From: Hydrogenothermaceae bacterium
GTDB lineage: Bacteria; Aquificota; Aquificia; Aquificales; Hydrogenothermaceae
DNA length: 64,000 nt
Assembly: GCA_015519975.1 (NCBI GenBank)
Contig: WIAL01000004.1
Coordinates: 1 to 64,000, forward strand
Reading direction: 5' to 3'
Below, piece after piece: positions 9,535 to 17,773 of the stretch. Numbering within the stretch: the stretch's first letter is position 1; each line of letters opens with the position of its first letter. The translations under genes and the position numbers were made by a program. A model generated the notes under the pieces. That model had not been told where the DNA came from. It saw only the letters and a program-made list of their open reading frames with translations, and did not search any database.

Positions 9535-10079
9535 AATTTAGAAAGCAGATCCTCCTTGATTTTTATATATATTATACTTTTAACAGCTTCCTTTTTATCG
9601 GTATTTCTTATAAAATCTTTTTCTAACTCTTTTACTGCCTTATCTACAAGTTTCTGTCTTTCTTCTTTTGACATTTTTTGCCAAACATAGGATATAACTT
9701 TTCTTTCAAGGTATAAAGATTTATCCCCTTTGTAACTTTGAGGTATTTCTAAAAGGGTCTTAGGAAAATTTAATTTTTCAATTATTATTTCCCATTTATC
9801 TTTTTTAGAAGGTTTTGCGTCACTTTTTTCTGTAGATTTTGCTTTCAACTTTTCATTAATTTTTTTATCAACAACAATTAAGGAAAATTTTTTCCTTTTA
9901 TTTTTTGGCAGTTTTATGATTTCTGATTTTATGAATTTTCTTATAAGATTAATATCTATTTTATTTTTGTACCAGTTTAATATTATTTGATTTTCTTTTG
10001 GAGTTAATACACCAAAACTGTCTTTCAAACTAAAGTAGTAATCTTCAATTTCTTTAATGTAATCCTCTAAATTCTTCAC
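9531..10079 (-). CDS. hypothetical charged protein
   Basis: No family recognised. The 182-residue product is very Lys/Glu-rich, predicted mostly helical and soluble, with a basic low-complexity linker (about residues 75-95, KAKSTEKSDAKPSKKDK) between two helical halves. The N-terminal half has an FGVLTPKENQIILNWY stretch. The GTG start at 10079 overlaps the end of lpxI, and its stop overlaps the aminotransferase start, so it is translated within the lpxA-lpxI unit. Confidence 0.6.
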   Translation of the reverse strand: MKNLEDYIKEIEDYYFSLKDSFGVLTPKENQIILNWYKNKIDINLIRKFIKSEIIKLPKNKRKKFSLIVVDKKINEKLKAKSTEKSDAKPSKKDKWEIIIEKLNFPKTLLEIPQSYKGDKSLYLERKVISYVWQKMSKEERQKLVDKAVKELEKDFIRNTDKKEAVKSIIYIKIKEDLLSKL

Positions 10080-10878
10080 TTTTTATTCCAATTACGGATA
10101 TACCAAATTTATCTGCAGTTTTTATAAAATCTTCTTTATTTAGAAGATAAGCTTTTCCTGCCTCAACTGCAAGAACCCGTGCTTTTGCTTTTCTCATAGA
10201 TTTTAAGGTTTTTATCCCAACAACAGGGACATCGTATCTAAAATCCTGATTTTTCCGTGCTACTTTACAAACTACTGTATCTTCACCACCGAGTTTACCT
10301 GCCCTTATAATGCACTGATCTGTTCCTTCTATTCCTTCAACAGCTATAACTATTTTATCTTTTACTACAACTGTTTGACCTATATCTAAATCAGCTATTT
10401 CTTTAGCTATTTTTAGCCCAAAAATAACATCTTCCATTTCTTTTTCGGACATACTTATGCTGTTAATAAGTCCTTCAGGAAATAAAAGGTTTTCAAGATA
10501 TGGAGATGGATCTATAAAATTAAACCCTTCTTTTTCAAGTTCTTTTATAACGCCTTCCAGTATTGTTTTTGCCTTTTTGTCTTTTAAACTGTTAAAAAAT
10601 TCTCTTGCTCTTTTATCAAGTTTATGAAGAGAGAAAATAAGTGAATAATGCTCTATTTTTCCAAGCATAACGAGATTTTTTACATTTTCTTCTTTAAAAG
10701 TATCAATAAGTTTTTGGGCTTCTCCAAAGTGAAGCCATTTTGTTTTTGAGTATTTTTGAATTTTTTTGTCTGTTATGTTTTTTATTGCAACTGTTACTAC
10801 ATCTTCATTTTTTTTGGAAGCATTCTTTGCAAACTCTACAGGAAGTTCTCCTGCTCCGGCAATAAGACCTATTTTCAT
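10054..10878 (-). CDS. lpxI: UDP-2,3-diacylglucosamine diphosphatase LpxI (DUF1009)
   Basis: Hydrolyses UDP-2,3-diacylglucosamine to lipid X, the fourth step of lipid A synthesis, replacing LpxH in many non-gamma bacteria. The N-terminus MKIGLIAGAGELPVEFAKNA and the C-terminal region around VVGIKTLKSMRKAKARVLAVEAGK are typical. The 274 residues fit the family. It directly follows lpxA with a four-base overlap, a pairing known elsewhere that supports the call. Confidence 0.9.
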   Translation of the reverse strand: MKIGLIAGAGELPVEFAKNASKKNEDVVTVAIKNITDKKIQKYSKTKWLHFGEAQKLIDTFKEENVKNLVMLGKIEHYSLIFSLHKLDKRAREFFNSLKDKKAKTILEGVIKELEKEGFNFIDPSPYLENLLFPEGLINSISMSEKEMEDVIFGLKIAKEIADLDIGQTVVVKDKIVIAVEGIEGTDQCIIRAGKLGGEDTVVCKVARKNQDFRYDVPVVGIKTLKSMRKAKARVLAVEAGKAYLLNKEDFIKTADKFGISVIGIKSEEFRGLH

Positions 10879-11678
10879 AATGATTTCTTTTTAGTTGCGT
10901 CTGGAGTTATTCCTCTTTTTGATGTTTTTATAAATTCAATTAATTGATTAATTTCCTCAGTTTGTGGAAGGGTCTCAAGAACTGTTTTAATCCCTTCTTC
11001 TAAAGTAGAAGATTTTATAAATATGATTTTATACGCTTCTTTTAAAATTCTAATTTGTTCGTTGGTAAATCCTCTTCTTTTTAATCCGACTAAATTAAGA
11101 CCATATAGTCTTGCGTGATTTTTAGATGCTCTTGTAAAAGGAGGTATATCTTTATCTACAGCTGAAGCACCGCCTACCATTGCATAATCGCCAATTCTGC
11201 AAAACTGGTGTATAGGAGTTAAACCACCTACAAAAACATAGTTTCCAATTTTTACGTGTCCGGCAAGAGTAACGTTATTTGCAAGGATTGTATCGTGTCC
11301 TACTTTACAGTCGTGAGCAATATGAACATATGCCATTAAATATGTATTATCTCCAATCTGTGTTATACCATCATCAAATTTCGTTCCTCTGTGGATTGTG
11401 CAGTATTCTCTTATTGTTACGTTATTCCCTATTTTTACAAAACTTTCTTCACCTTCGAATCCAAGATGCTGTGGAATATTTCCTATTATTGCTCCTTCAA
11501 ATATTTTGCAGTTTCCTCCAATAGTTGTGAAATTTTTGATTTTTACATTTGATGAAATCTCAGTGTTGTCCCCAATTTCTACATTGTCTTCAATAATAGA
11601 AAAAGGGCCAACTTTTACGTTGACCCCAAGTTTTGCTTTATTTGAGACTATTGCAGTTGGATGTATTTCTACCGTCAA
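10875..11678 (-). CDS. lpxA: UDP-N-acetylglucosamine acyltransferase
   Basis: First enzyme of lipid A synthesis: moves a hydroxyacyl chain from ACP to UDP-GlcNAc. It is a left-handed beta-helix made of hexapeptide repeats (many [I/V]G-N patterns), with the catalytic His122 in HIAHDCKVGHD and a helical C-terminal domain. At 267 residues it is close to the E. coli enzyme. The TTG start has GGAT five bases upstream. It is 11 bases after trxA, so the lipid A genes may be read from the arsR promoter as well as from a local one. Confidence 0.95.
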   Translation of the reverse strand: MTVEIHPTAIVSNKAKLGVNVKVGPFSIIEDNVEIGDNTEISSNVKIKNFTTIGGNCKIFEGAIIGNIPQHLGFEGEESFVKIGNNVTIREYCTIHRGTKFDDGITQIGDNTYLMAYVHIAHDCKVGHDTILANNVTLAGHVKIGNYVFVGGLTPIHQFCRIGDYAMVGGASAVDKDIPPFTRASKNHARLYGLNLVGLKRRGFTNEQIRILKEAYKIIFIKSSTLEEGIKTVLETLPQTEEINQLIEFIKTSKRGITPDATKKKSL

Positions 11679-11688
11679 TATTTATCCT

Positions 11689-12006
11689 TTAAACTAATAA
11701 ACTTTTAAGAACTTCTTTTGGTTGAACACCAACTTTTGTATCTACAACCTGTCCGTTTTTAAATACCATAATTGTAGGGATAGCTCTGATTCCATATTTC
11801 ATAGCTATATTAGGGTTCTCATCAGTATTTAATTTGCAAACTTTTGCTTTTCCTTCAAGTTCTTCTGCAAGTTCTTCAATTACAGGAGCTATTAATCTAC
11901 AAGGTCCACACCAAGGTGCCCAGAAATCAACCAATACAGGAACATCAGAGTTTAAAACCTCCTGCTCCCAGTTTTGTTCATTTAATACACATACTTTGCC
12001 TGCCAT
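11689..12006 (-). CDS. trxA: thioredoxin
   Basis: Classical 105-residue thioredoxin with the WCGPC redox site (C33, C36) and the cis-Pro loop IPTIMVF. It reduces cytoplasmic disulfides. Its strong AGGAGGAAT ribosome-binding site lies inside the last codons of arsR and only four bases separate the genes, so expression is tied to the ArsR regulator. That pairing hints at redox or sulfur-dependent control rather than a purely housekeeping role. Confidence 0.96.
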   Translation of the reverse strand: MAGKVCVLNEQNWEQEVLNSDVPVLVDFWAPWCGPCRLIAPVIEELAEELEGKAKVCKLNTDENPNIAMKYGIRAIPTIMVFKNGQVVDTKVGVQPKEVLKSLLV

Positions 12007-12010
12007 TTTT

Positions 12011-12340
12011 TTATTCCTCCTCTGTTAATAACTTGTAAATCTCAAGTGCTTTTTTATTTTTAATATAATAACATACAATTGAACCTTCACGCTTGTATCC
12101 TAATATACCTTTATTTCTCAACACTGACAAATGCTGGGACACATTAGGTTGAGGTAAGTCTAAAGATTCCCATATATGCTTTACACACTGCTTTCCAGAA
12201 CTTAGAAAACCTATTATTTTTAATCTACTTGGGTGAGCAAGTGCTTTTAAAAGTTCAGCGTTTTCTTCAAGCCATTCTTCATCTTGCCAGTGAGATGAAT
12301 CAATAAATTCTTCTGGCTGGATTTTTTTAGCTTTTGCCAT
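12011..12340 (-). CDS. ArsR/SmtB-family transcriptional repressor with two cysteines
   Basis: 109-residue winged-helix regulator: [17 protein letters not shown], then the recognition region [17 protein letters not shown] and a beta-wing. The only two cysteines are C52 (GKQCVKHI), at the ArsR/CadC alpha-3 metal/thiol position, and C90 in the wing (GSIVCYY). A two-Cys layout is compatible with thiol, persulfide or metalloid sensing; which one is not shown by sequence. It leads the arsR-trxA unit and has its own promoter with an overlapping palindrome, so autorepression is likely. Confidence 0.88.
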   Translation of the reverse strand: MAKAKKIQPEEFIDSSHWQDEEWLEENAELLKALAHPSRLKIIGFLSSGKQCVKHIWESLDLPQPNVSQHLSVLRNKGILGYKREGSIVCYYIKNKKALEIYKLLTEEE

Positions 12341-12370
12341 TTTTCCTTACCTTCCTTTTATAATAGTATT

Positions 12371-12390
12371 ACTAATATTAGAATATTACT
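12371..12390 (-). promoter_or_regulatory. imperfect palindrome, candidate ArsR operator
   Basis: ACTAATATTAGAATATTACT is symmetric at 16 of 20 positions (AATATT arms around AG). It begins about one base downstream of the predicted transcription start of the arsR-trxA promoter and ends 31 bases before the arsR start codon, where a bound repressor would block transcription. Confidence 0.4.
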
Positions 12391-12397
12391 AAATTAT

Positions 12398-12426
12398 ATT
12401 ATATGTATATATTCGGAAAATTGCAA
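12398..12426 (-). promoter_or_regulatory. sigma-70-type promoter of arsR-trxA
   Basis: On the minus strand, TTGCAA (12426-12421), a 17-base spacer and a perfect TATAAT (12403-12398). This is one of the best promoters in the window. The start is expected near 12391, immediately before the palindrome at 12371-12390. Confidence 0.6.
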
Positions 12427-12454
12427 GATAACGTTAATAGAATTTCTATTAAGG

Positions 12455-12476
12455 AGGGGCAGAAGGTGCCCCTTTT
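12455..12476 (-). terminator. GC-rich hairpin downstream of the SdhE-like gene
   Basis: AGGGGCA and TGCCCCT form a seven-base-pair perfect stem around a five-base loop, nine bases after the SdhE-like gene. On the plus strand it is followed by TTTTATT. On the minus strand, which is the expected direction, the tail is only T-rich (TCCTTAAT). It probably separates the sdh-like unit from the arsR promoter. Confidence 0.5.
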
Positions 12477-12484
12477 ATTAGAAT

Positions 12485-13378
12485 TTATACTGATGCTGTA
12501 ATTTTATTAATTATTTGATCTGTTGGAATTACGTGCTTGTGAAGCCCAAGTTCTTTTGGATTCATACCAAGAGCAAGACCTATCATTTGAGGAAGGTGAA
12601 GTATTGGCATATCTATATTTGCCCCAATTTTTTCTTCTGCCTCTTCCTGCATAGCATCAAGCTGTGTATGACAGAGAGGACAAGGTGTTACCATAAAATC
12701 AGCTTTTTCTTCTTTTGCTGACTCTGTGTCCATTGCTGTTAGTCTAAGCGTAACTTCATCTTCTGCAGACCAGAATGAATGGAAGCCACAGCAAGCAAGT
12801 CTTGCTTCATGGTCTTTTGGATTTCCTCCAAGAGCCTCAATTAACATCTCAATTGATTTTGGATTGTCAGGATCTTCATACCCTATAAGATAAACAGGTC
12901 TTATAATATGACAGCCGTAAAATGGAGCTATGTTGAAATCTTTTAATGGTCTAACTACCATCTCTTTTATTTTATCTAGACCAACACCGTCTATCACTTC
13001 CCATAAGAAATGAGTAACTTCAGATGTTCCTTTGTACTCAAGACCTGCCTCTGCTAAAACTTCATTAACCTGTTCTTTTAATTCTGGATCGTTGTCAAGC
13101 TTAAATTTAGTTTCTCTGAGCATAACTGTACAGGTATTACAGATTGTTAAAAGATCAAGTCCAAGCTCTTCAGCAAGTGCAAGGTTTCTTGCATTTATAG
13201 TTAAAGATAGAAACTCATCTTTTTCCTGAACTGCTCCGGCGCCACAGCACGTAGCTGCTTCAAGTTCTATAAGTTCCATTCCAAGTTTTTCTGCTACTAA
13301 ATATGTAGATTTATAAAGCTCTGGAGCTACACCTTTAGCAGAACATCCTGTATAAAAAGCATATTTTAATTGAGACAT
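12485..13378 (-). CDS. HdrB/SdhE-like CCG-domain iron-sulfur subunit
   Basis: 297 residues with two CCG (cysteine-rich) domains: ATCCGAGAV with CNTC, and LACCGFHSF with TPCPLCH, the pattern that binds noncubane [4Fe-4S] clusters in HdrB. Relatives are SdhE of atypical succinate:quinone or fumarate reductases and the HdrB-like part of thiol:fumarate reductase. Its ATG overlaps the stop of the SdhB-like gene upstream, so the two form one complex. It may be part of the fumarate reductase of the reductive TCA cycle. A quinone- or thiol-linked heterodisulfide-type reductase is the alternative. Confidence 0.85.
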   Translation of the reverse strand: MSQLKYAFYTGCSAKGVAPELYKSTYLVAEKLGMELIELEAATCCGAGAVQEKDEFLSLTINARNLALAEELGLDLLTICNTCTVMLRETKFKLDNDPELKEQVNEVLAEAGLEYKGTSEVTHFLWEVIDGVGLDKIKEMVVRPLKDFNIAPFYGCHIIRPVYLIGYEDPDNPKSIEMLIEALGGNPKDHEARLACCGFHSFWSAEDEVTLRLTAMDTESAKEEKADFMVTPCPLCHTQLDAMQEEAEEKIGANIDMPILHLPQMIGLALGMNPKELGLHKHVIPTDQIINKITASV

Positions 13379-14442
13379 TATTCATTACCTCCTTTGTCTA
13401 AAAAGTTCGCTCTTTTTCTAGTTTTTCTCTTATCTTCATAAACAACCCCAAGTATTTGAGGTATTCTGATTTGAACCTGTTTTCCTTTTTCTTTAGCTTT
13501 CTCATAAATTTTTTCTACTTCTTCGTGTCTTTTAACTTTATGTCCACCAAAGAAATCAGCTATGTTTACCTTTCCTTTGAAGAACATTTTTATACCAAAT
13601 GGAGCTCTTTTTAACGCTCCAAGTAATCCTTCCTGTTTCATAGGAAGCAGCATTTCATTAAGCATTCCTCTTTCTTTAATGTCCTCTTCAAATATTTCTG
13701 CGTGTCTTTCTCCAGGAGTTTTATATCCTTCTTCAGCAGCGATTATTCTAAGTCTTATTATACTTTCATATGGCTGAACTTCTTTTGGACAGTTAGTTGT
13801 ACACTGCCAGCATCTTACGCACCATTCTAAATTAAAGTGATCTAAAACTGCTTCAAGTCTTTCTTTTCTTGCACCATCTCTGCTGTCAGCTGCGAATCTA
13901 TACGCTTTTGCTAAAACAAATGGAGATAAATACTCATCATTTGCTTTTAATGCATTACATTCTGATACACAGGATGCACATAAAATACAGTCTGAAGCAA
14001 AATCTATTTTGTGGTGGTCATAAGGAGACTGTCTGTATTCTGTTCCATCAGGTGGAGGTGGAGCTTTTGGAATAAACCATGGTTTTACTTTTTTGAATTT
14101 TTCCAAAAGATAATCAAAATCAAATATTAAGTCTTTTAAAGGTTTTACATTTCCAATAGGTTCAACAACTATTGTGTCTGTGTTGTATTTTTCAAGTATT
14201 TTTGTTACCTGTTCTTTACATGCAAGTGTTGCATGCCCATTTATTCTTACAGAACAAGAACCACATATAGCAGCTCTACAATTATATCTAAAAGATATTG
14301 AAGGGTCTTGCTCTTCTTTAGCCTTAAATAGAGCAGCCAAGACTGTCATTCCTTTTTCAACAGGGAGACGATATGTTTGGTAATAAGGTTTTTCATCTTT
14401 TGTAGGGTCATACCTGAAAACCTTTAAATTGAAAAATTCCAT
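13378..14442 (-). CDS. succinate dehydrogenase/fumarate reductase iron-sulfur subunit (SdhB/FrdB/TfrB-like)
   Basis: 354-residue electron-transfer subunit. An N-terminal [2Fe-2S] plant-ferredoxin domain (C55, C60, C63, C75) is followed by two four-Cys motifs, C152/155/158/162 and C208/211/214/218. It is longer than a typical SdhB (about 240) because of an extended C-terminus rich in Lys and Arg. The ATG at 14442 is preferred, with GAGGTGG nine bases upstream; a TTG at 14448 is too close to that site. It pairs with the HdrB-like gene by a one-base overlap. No flavoprotein subunit A is encoded next to it. Confidence 0.88.
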   Translation of the reverse strand: MEFFNLKVFRYDPTKDEKPYYQTYRLPVEKGMTVLAALFKAKEEQDPSISFRYNCRAAICGSCSVRINGHATLACKEQVTKILEKYNTDTIVVEPIGNVKPLKDLIFDFDYLLEKFKKVKPWFIPKAPPPPDGTEYRQSPYDHHKIDFASDCILCASCVSECNALKANDEYLSPFVLAKAYRFAADSRDGARKERLEAVLDHFNLEWCVRCWQCTTNCPKEVQPYESIIRLRIIAAEEGYKTPGERHAEIFEEDIKERGMLNEMLLPMKQEGLLGALKRAPFGIKMFFKGKVNIADFFGGHKVKRHEEVEKIYEKAKEKGKQVQIRIPQILGVVYEDKRKTRKRANFLDKGGNE

Positions 14443-14549
14443 TTTCAACCACCTCTTTTGAATTTTACAAAAAATTATTTTAATATTTTAACCATATTTT
14501 AGACTATTTTACAAAAACTTTAAAATTTAACCTTTAGGAGGACAATAAT

Positions 14550-15821
14550 ATGAAAAAAATAATAGTAGGTGTTGCTTCATCTGGATTAATACTTAATGCT
14601 TTAGCTTCAGGATATAAAATACCTGAACAATCTTTAAGATCAATGGGTTCAGCAGCAGCATATTTTTCTTCTGCTGTGTCAGCCGATGCATCTTTTTATA
14701 ACCCAGCAAACATGTCTTTTATGGAAGATAAAAAGTTCACTGAAATTGGACTTAGATACATACATCTTGGAAAGATAAAGTTTGAAGGACAGGCTTATGA
14801 TCCTGTAGCACAAACATTTATAATTTCTAACGCAAAATCAAAAGCTGAAGATTTTTATGTTCCATATTTTCATTTTGTAGGTTCTTCATTTATTGAAAAT
14901 GCAAGACTTGGAATATCGTTTGTAACACCTGCAGGTCTTTCTAAAAGATGGAGTGCTAAAGGTCAGCAGTATACAGCTGAAGAATTTACCTTAGAAGTTT
15001 ATGAACTTGATACTTCAGTTTCTTATAAAATACTTGAAAACTTTTCTGTAGCAGCTACAGGAAGATTAATATATGCAAAAGGAAAAGTAAAATACAAAGC
15101 ATTTAATCCATTAGCAAATAATTATTTATATAGAATAGATATGGAAGGAGACAGTTCTTTAAAAACCGGCTGGGGAGTTTCTGCATCTTACAAACCTTTA
15201 AATAATTTAACTGTATCTACTATTTACCGTTCCAAAGTAGATTTAGACATAAGTGGTAGTGTAGATGGAAACCTTAATATTCCTCCTAATCCACCAAAGC
15301 CAGCAATAAACAGAAACCCTATTTCTCCGGATGGTGGGGACGTTTCTATACCTTTACCTGCTGAATGGAAAGTAGGAGCTTCATATAAATTGGACAAAAC
15401 TACATTGGAATTTACTTTTGAAAGAACATTCTGGTCCAAGTACAAAAAGTTAGACTTTAACTTTGCAGATCCTTACGCTGAAACCGTTTTAGGCACTCCT
15501 AAAGACAAAAACTGGAAAGATAGCAATGCTTATAGATTTGCAGTTTATCACACGTATAATCCAAAATTAACTGTTATGGCAGGTTTTGCATATGATGAGA
15601 CACCTGTACCTGAAAAAACTTTAGGATTTGAGCTTCCTGATTCTGATGGATATATATTTTCCCTTGGCGGTGTTTACTCGCCTAAGAACAATTTAGAAAT
15701 AGGTTTAGCAGGTTTATATGTAACTAAGAAAGATAGAACTGTTAATAACAGTAAAATAAAAGGTAAATTCTCAGATTTAAATGCATACTTAATAAATATT
15801 TCAGTAGGATACAAATTTTAG
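14550..15821 (+). CDS. OmpP1/FadL-family outer-membrane transporter
   Basis: 423-residue predicted beta-barrel with a signal peptide (IIVGVASSGLILNALAS). The mature N-terminus GYKIPEQSLRSMGSAAA and SADASFYNPANMSFM are hallmark FadL hatch sequences, and the protein ends in the aromatic outer-membrane signature SVGYKF. FadL proteins let long-chain fatty acids or other hydrophobic compounds cross the outer membrane. A strong AGGAGG (14536-14541) precedes ATG. The acyl-CoA ligase starts 12 bases later, consistent with uptake coupled to activation. Confidence 0.9.
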   Translation: MKKIIVGVASSGLILNALASGYKIPEQSLRSMGSAAAYFSSAVSADASFYNPANMSFMEDKKFTEIGLRYIHLGKIKFEGQAYDPVAQTFIISNAKSKAEDFYVPYFHFVGSSFIENARLGISFVTPAGLSKRWSAKGQQYTAEEFTLEVYELDTSVSYKILENFSVAATGRLIYAKGKVKYKAFNPLANNYLYRIDMEGDSSLKTGWGVSASYKPLNNLTVSTIYRSKVDLDISGSVDGNLNIPPNPPKPAINRNPISPDGGDVSIPLPAEWKVGASYKLDKTTLEFTFERTFWSKYKKLDFNFADPYAETVLGTPKDKNWKDSNAYRFAVYHTYNPKLTVMAGFAYDETPVPEKTLGFELPDSDGYIFSLGGVYSPKNNLEIGLAGLYVTKKDRTVNNSKIKGKFSDLNAYLINISVGYKF

Positions 15822-15833
15822 AAGAGGATAAAA

Positions 15834-17405
15834 ATGGAAAATATTCAGGAAGTCAAATATCCTTATAATAACTTTTATGAAGTAATTCAAAAAAATGCAG
15901 AAAAGTTAGGGAAAAAAACTATAATCTTTGAAGATGATATAAAAATCACAAATAAACAACTAAAAGATCAGGTAGACTCTTTTGCAAAATATCTTGAAGT
16001 TGCTGGTATTGAAAAAGGAGATAATGTTGCTATTTTGATGACAAATTCCAAAGAGTTTATAATTGCTTTTCTTGCAATTGGGAAATTAGGTGCTGTTCCT
16101 ATTCCTATAAATACATTTTTAAAAAGACATGAAATTGAGTATATTTTAGAAAACAGCCAGTCAAAATTATTAATTACGCAAGATAAATTTGAGAGAGATT
16201 TAAAAGGAATTTTAGAGCAAATATCGTCTTTAGAAAAAATTATATGGTCAGGAAATCCTAAAACCTTAGACTCACATAATCTTTCTTTTGAAGAAGGTTT
16301 AACCTTGACGGATTACGAACATATAAAGCCTAAAGCATCTCTTGAAGATACTGCAGTTATCATCTACACATCAGGCACAACTGGAAAACCTAAAGGAGTG
16401 ATGCTTTCTTACAAGAACATATTTTCAAACCTTGTAAATATTACAAAAGTAGTTCCTTTATCTCACAAAGATAGATTTATTGTTTACCTTCCAATGTTTC
16501 ATACTTTTACTTTAACAGCAACTGTTTTACTGCCTCTTTATCTTGGAGCACCTATTGTTGTAATTAAATCAATATTCCCATTTTCTAACATATTAAAGCA
16601 AGTTTTATTAAAAAGAGTAACCATATTTATGGGCGTTCCTGAGGTGTATAATGCACTTTCAAAAGCAAAACTTCCTTGGTATTTTATGTGGTTTAACAGG
16701 CTTCGGGCTTTTGTTTCTGGAGGTGCAGCCCTTTCTGAAGCTACACTGGAAAGAATGAAGAAAAAATTTCCTAAAGTGCCCCTTCTTGAAGGCTATGGTC
16801 TTTCTGAGGCTTCTCCTGTTGTATCTATTAACAGGCTTGAAAAGCAGAAAAATTTATCTGTTGGACCACCACTTCCTGATTATCAGGTAAAAATTGTAAA
16901 TGATGAGCTAATTGAACTTCCAACAGGAGAAATAGGTGAAATCATCGTTAAAGGCGATAATGTTATGAAAGGTTACTATAAAAATCCAGAGGCTACTGAG
17001 CAAACAGTTATTAACGGCTGGCTTTTAACAGGGGATTTAGGATACGTAGATGAGGATGGATATATATACATTGTAGATAGGAAAAAAGATTTGATAATTT
17101 CAAAAGGAATAAATATATACCCTAGGGAAATTGAAGAAGAACTTATGAAACATCCTGCCGTTGAACTTGCAGCAGTTGTTGGAAAGAAAGATGAAGTTCA
17201 TGGAGAAATTCCTGTTGCTTTTGTTCAGTTAAAAGAAGATGAGAAAGCAACAGAAACTGACCTTAGAAAGTTTTTAAAAGATAAGCTTGCAAACTATAAA
17301 ATACCAAAACATTTCTACTTTTTAGATGAACTTCCTAAAAATGCAACAGGTAAGGTTTTAAAAAGAGTTTTAAGGGATAAATTGAACAAAGGTGAATTTG
17401 ATTAA
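15834..17405 (+). CDS. long-chain fatty-acid-CoA ligase (AMP-forming)
   Basis: 523-residue ANL-superfamily enzyme that activates a carboxylic acid via an acyl-AMP to acyl-CoA. Signatures are the phosphate-binding IIYTSGTTGKPKGV, EGYGLSEASPV, the hinge TGDLGYVDEDGYIYIVDRKK and the C-terminal catalytic lysine in NATGKVLKR. Co-transcription with the FadL gene suggests a long-chain fatty acid substrate (FadD-like); other aryl or alkyl acids are possible. No beta-oxidation genes are in the window. Confidence 0.88.
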   Translation: MENIQEVKYPYNNFYEVIQKNAEKLGKKTIIFEDDIKITNKQLKDQVDSFAKYLEVAGIEKGDNVAILMTNSKEFIIAFLAIGKLGAVPIPINTFLKRHEIEYILENSQSKLLITQDKFERDLKGILEQISSLEKIIWSGNPKTLDSHNLSFEEGLTLTDYEHIKPKASLEDTAVIIYTSGTTGKPKGVMLSYKNIFSNLVNITKVVPLSHKDRFIVYLPMFHTFTLTATVLLPLYLGAPIVVIKSIFPFSNILKQVLLKRVTIFMGVPEVYNALSKAKLPWYFMWFNRLRAFVSGGAALSEATLERMKKKFPKVPLLEGYGLSEASPVVSINRLEKQKNLSVGPPLPDYQVKIVNDELIELPTGEIGEIIVKGDNVMKGYYKNPEATEQTVINGWLLTGDLGYVDEDGYIYIVDRKKDLIISKGINIYPREIEEELMKHPAVELAAVVGKKDEVHGEIPVAFVQLKEDEKATETDLRKFLKDKLANYKIPKHFYFLDELPKNATGKVLKRVLRDKLNKGEFD

Positions 17406-17441
17406 ATTTGAAGTTTTTACCATCTAAACTATATTAAACGT

Positions 17442-17720
17442 ATGCGTGCTGTAAAAGGAATTTTGGCTTGAGGACTGTTCTTTTTATTTGCTCCTTTAAT
17501 TTTGTTTAGTGTAGGAGCTTTTACTATTATATTATGGTCTGTTATTAGTTTTATTGTTTCTATTATTCCTTTTTTAATTCTTGCTGTTTTAATTTTCTTT
17601 TTAGCTGCTATTTTTGCTGCTATTGTAAAAGCAGAAATAGAAATAAGAAGAAATAAATTCTACAAAACATTTAAAACATATGAAAGAAATAAAGTCCCTT
17701 CCCAGTTTTATCTATACTAA
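17442..17720 (+). pseudogene. small membrane protein gene interrupted by an in-frame TGA
   Basis: From ATG at 17442 the frame reads MRAVKGILA, then TGA (17469-17471), then continues GLFFLFAPLILFSVG without a break to 17720. The TGA falls inside what would be the first membrane helix, where Trp (TGG) would fit, so a single G-to-A change is the simplest reading. Downstream are two more hydrophobic segments, then a charged tail (EIEIRRNKFYKTFKTYERN). A shorter product from TTG at 17502 lacks a ribosome-binding site. A TTGAAG/TATATT promoter (17408-17435) would start transcription almost at the ATG. Family not recognised. Confidence 0.5.
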
Positions 17721-17773
17721 ACTTTTAGTAGTTTATATCCGAAATGGAAAAATAAACTCTGCAGGTAAGTAAA

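Noticed and set aside
17469-17471. Selenocysteine codon at the in-frame TGA
   Set aside because: It falls in a membrane helix, no redox motif surrounds it, and no bSECIS-like hairpin is visible just downstream; a TGG to TGA change is simpler.
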